Source: Leguminivora glycinivorella
Lineage: Eukaryota; Arthropoda; Insecta; Lepidoptera; Tortricidae
Assembly (NCBI RefSeq): GCF_023078275.1
Contig: NC_062973.1
Location: 21,012,956 to 21,076,955, forward strand
Length of the DNA stretch: 64,000 bases
Reading direction: 5' to 3'
Below are positions 63,557 through 64,000 of this stretch, piece after piece; position 1 is the first letter of the stretch, and every line of letters begins with the position of its first letter. The translations under genes were made by a program, and so were the position numbers. The notes under the pieces are model-generated. The model did not search any database and was not told the origin of the DNA. It worked only from the letters and a program-made list of their open reading frames with translations.

Positions 63557-63809
63557 GTAAGTTTCATACATAAATTCATATTAAAAAAAAAAACAAAATT
63601 CAAAATTATTTTTTGTATATTTTGTACAATAATCTTTAATAAACATAAAATTGGCGACTAGAATCGTCACGTCCGTTATTGTTCTTTACAAAAGTTAGTT
63701 CCAACATTTGCCGCTAGATGTCGCTATACTTCCCCGCGTCCGATTCGTACATCGCGGTGTTAAGATTTTTTCACAAACAACGACCCCTTCGCACTAACGT
63801 AGTGAAATC

Positions 63810-63973
63810 ATACTTACCTGGCATAGGGGACACCGTGATCAAGAAGGCGGTTCCCCCAGGGCGAGACCCTTCCATTGCACTGCGGTTGGGTTGACCCTTG
63901 CGATTATCCCTAATGTGGATAACTCGGATGCGTAATTTTTGGTAGTGGGGACTGCGTACGCGCTGTCCCCCCA
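63810..63973 (+). ncRNA. U1: U1 snRNA copy 7
   Basis: Full length, G at position 34 with Sm site TAATTTTTGG, which is the combination closest to canonical U1. Upstream block from 63699, preceded by acaaaagttag. Lies after exon 43. Confidence 0.88.
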
Positions 63974-64000
63974 TAATGCCCATGTATTTGTATGAATTTA

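Overview
This is animal, almost certainly lepidopteran (moth or butterfly), nuclear DNA. AT-rich introns with canonical GT-AG splice sites interrupt one very long + strand coding sequence. The introns are full of repeat types common in moth genomes: Jockey-like LINEs with (ATCT)n or (CTAAAT)n tails, tRNA-derived SINEs, short palindromic MITEs, a (GGAC)n-bearing element, and the recurring TAGATGGCGCTAGTAGT motif. No prokaryotic, plasmid or phage feature was seen.

The only protein-coding host gene is Vps13 (VPS13A/C-like), an intermembrane lipid-transfer protein of membrane contact sites. The window holds 43 internal exons (319-63556), 6,925 coding nt or about 2,308 codons. It has neither the first nor the last exon. 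By comparison with VPS13A/C it runs from about residue 250, after the chorein N-terminus, to inside the VAB (SHR-BD) adaptor-binding domain. All 42 joins keep frame once a 31-nt microexon (18980-19010) is included.

The introns carry spliceosomal RNA genes. Seven near-identical full-length U1 snRNA sequences (starts 4586, 13128, 26440, 33034, 37955, 51560, 63810) share about 110 bp of upstream sequence and all lie on the + strand. One U4atac minor-spliceosome snRNA sits at about 36184-36331. The 10.6-kb intron 28 (32606-43206) holds two U1 copies, U4atac, a 2.2-kb element with 840-bp inverted arms and a small Cys-rich ORF, and a 2.1-kb near-perfect palindrome.

Mobile elements include a 5'-truncated LINE at 14768-16785, another at about 19570-21915, several LINE C-terminal scraps, a Penelope-like GIY-YIG fragment (55460-55790) and more than 20 MITE or SINE copies.

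The most unexpected pattern is that at least seven Vps13 exons (2, 5, 10, 25, 26, 30, 38) have a decayed partial copy of themselves in the intron just downstream. This suggests repeated local tandem duplication followed by decay, with later transposon insertions pushing some copies further away. The exon 2 copy lies in an intron of 186 nt that is open in frame.
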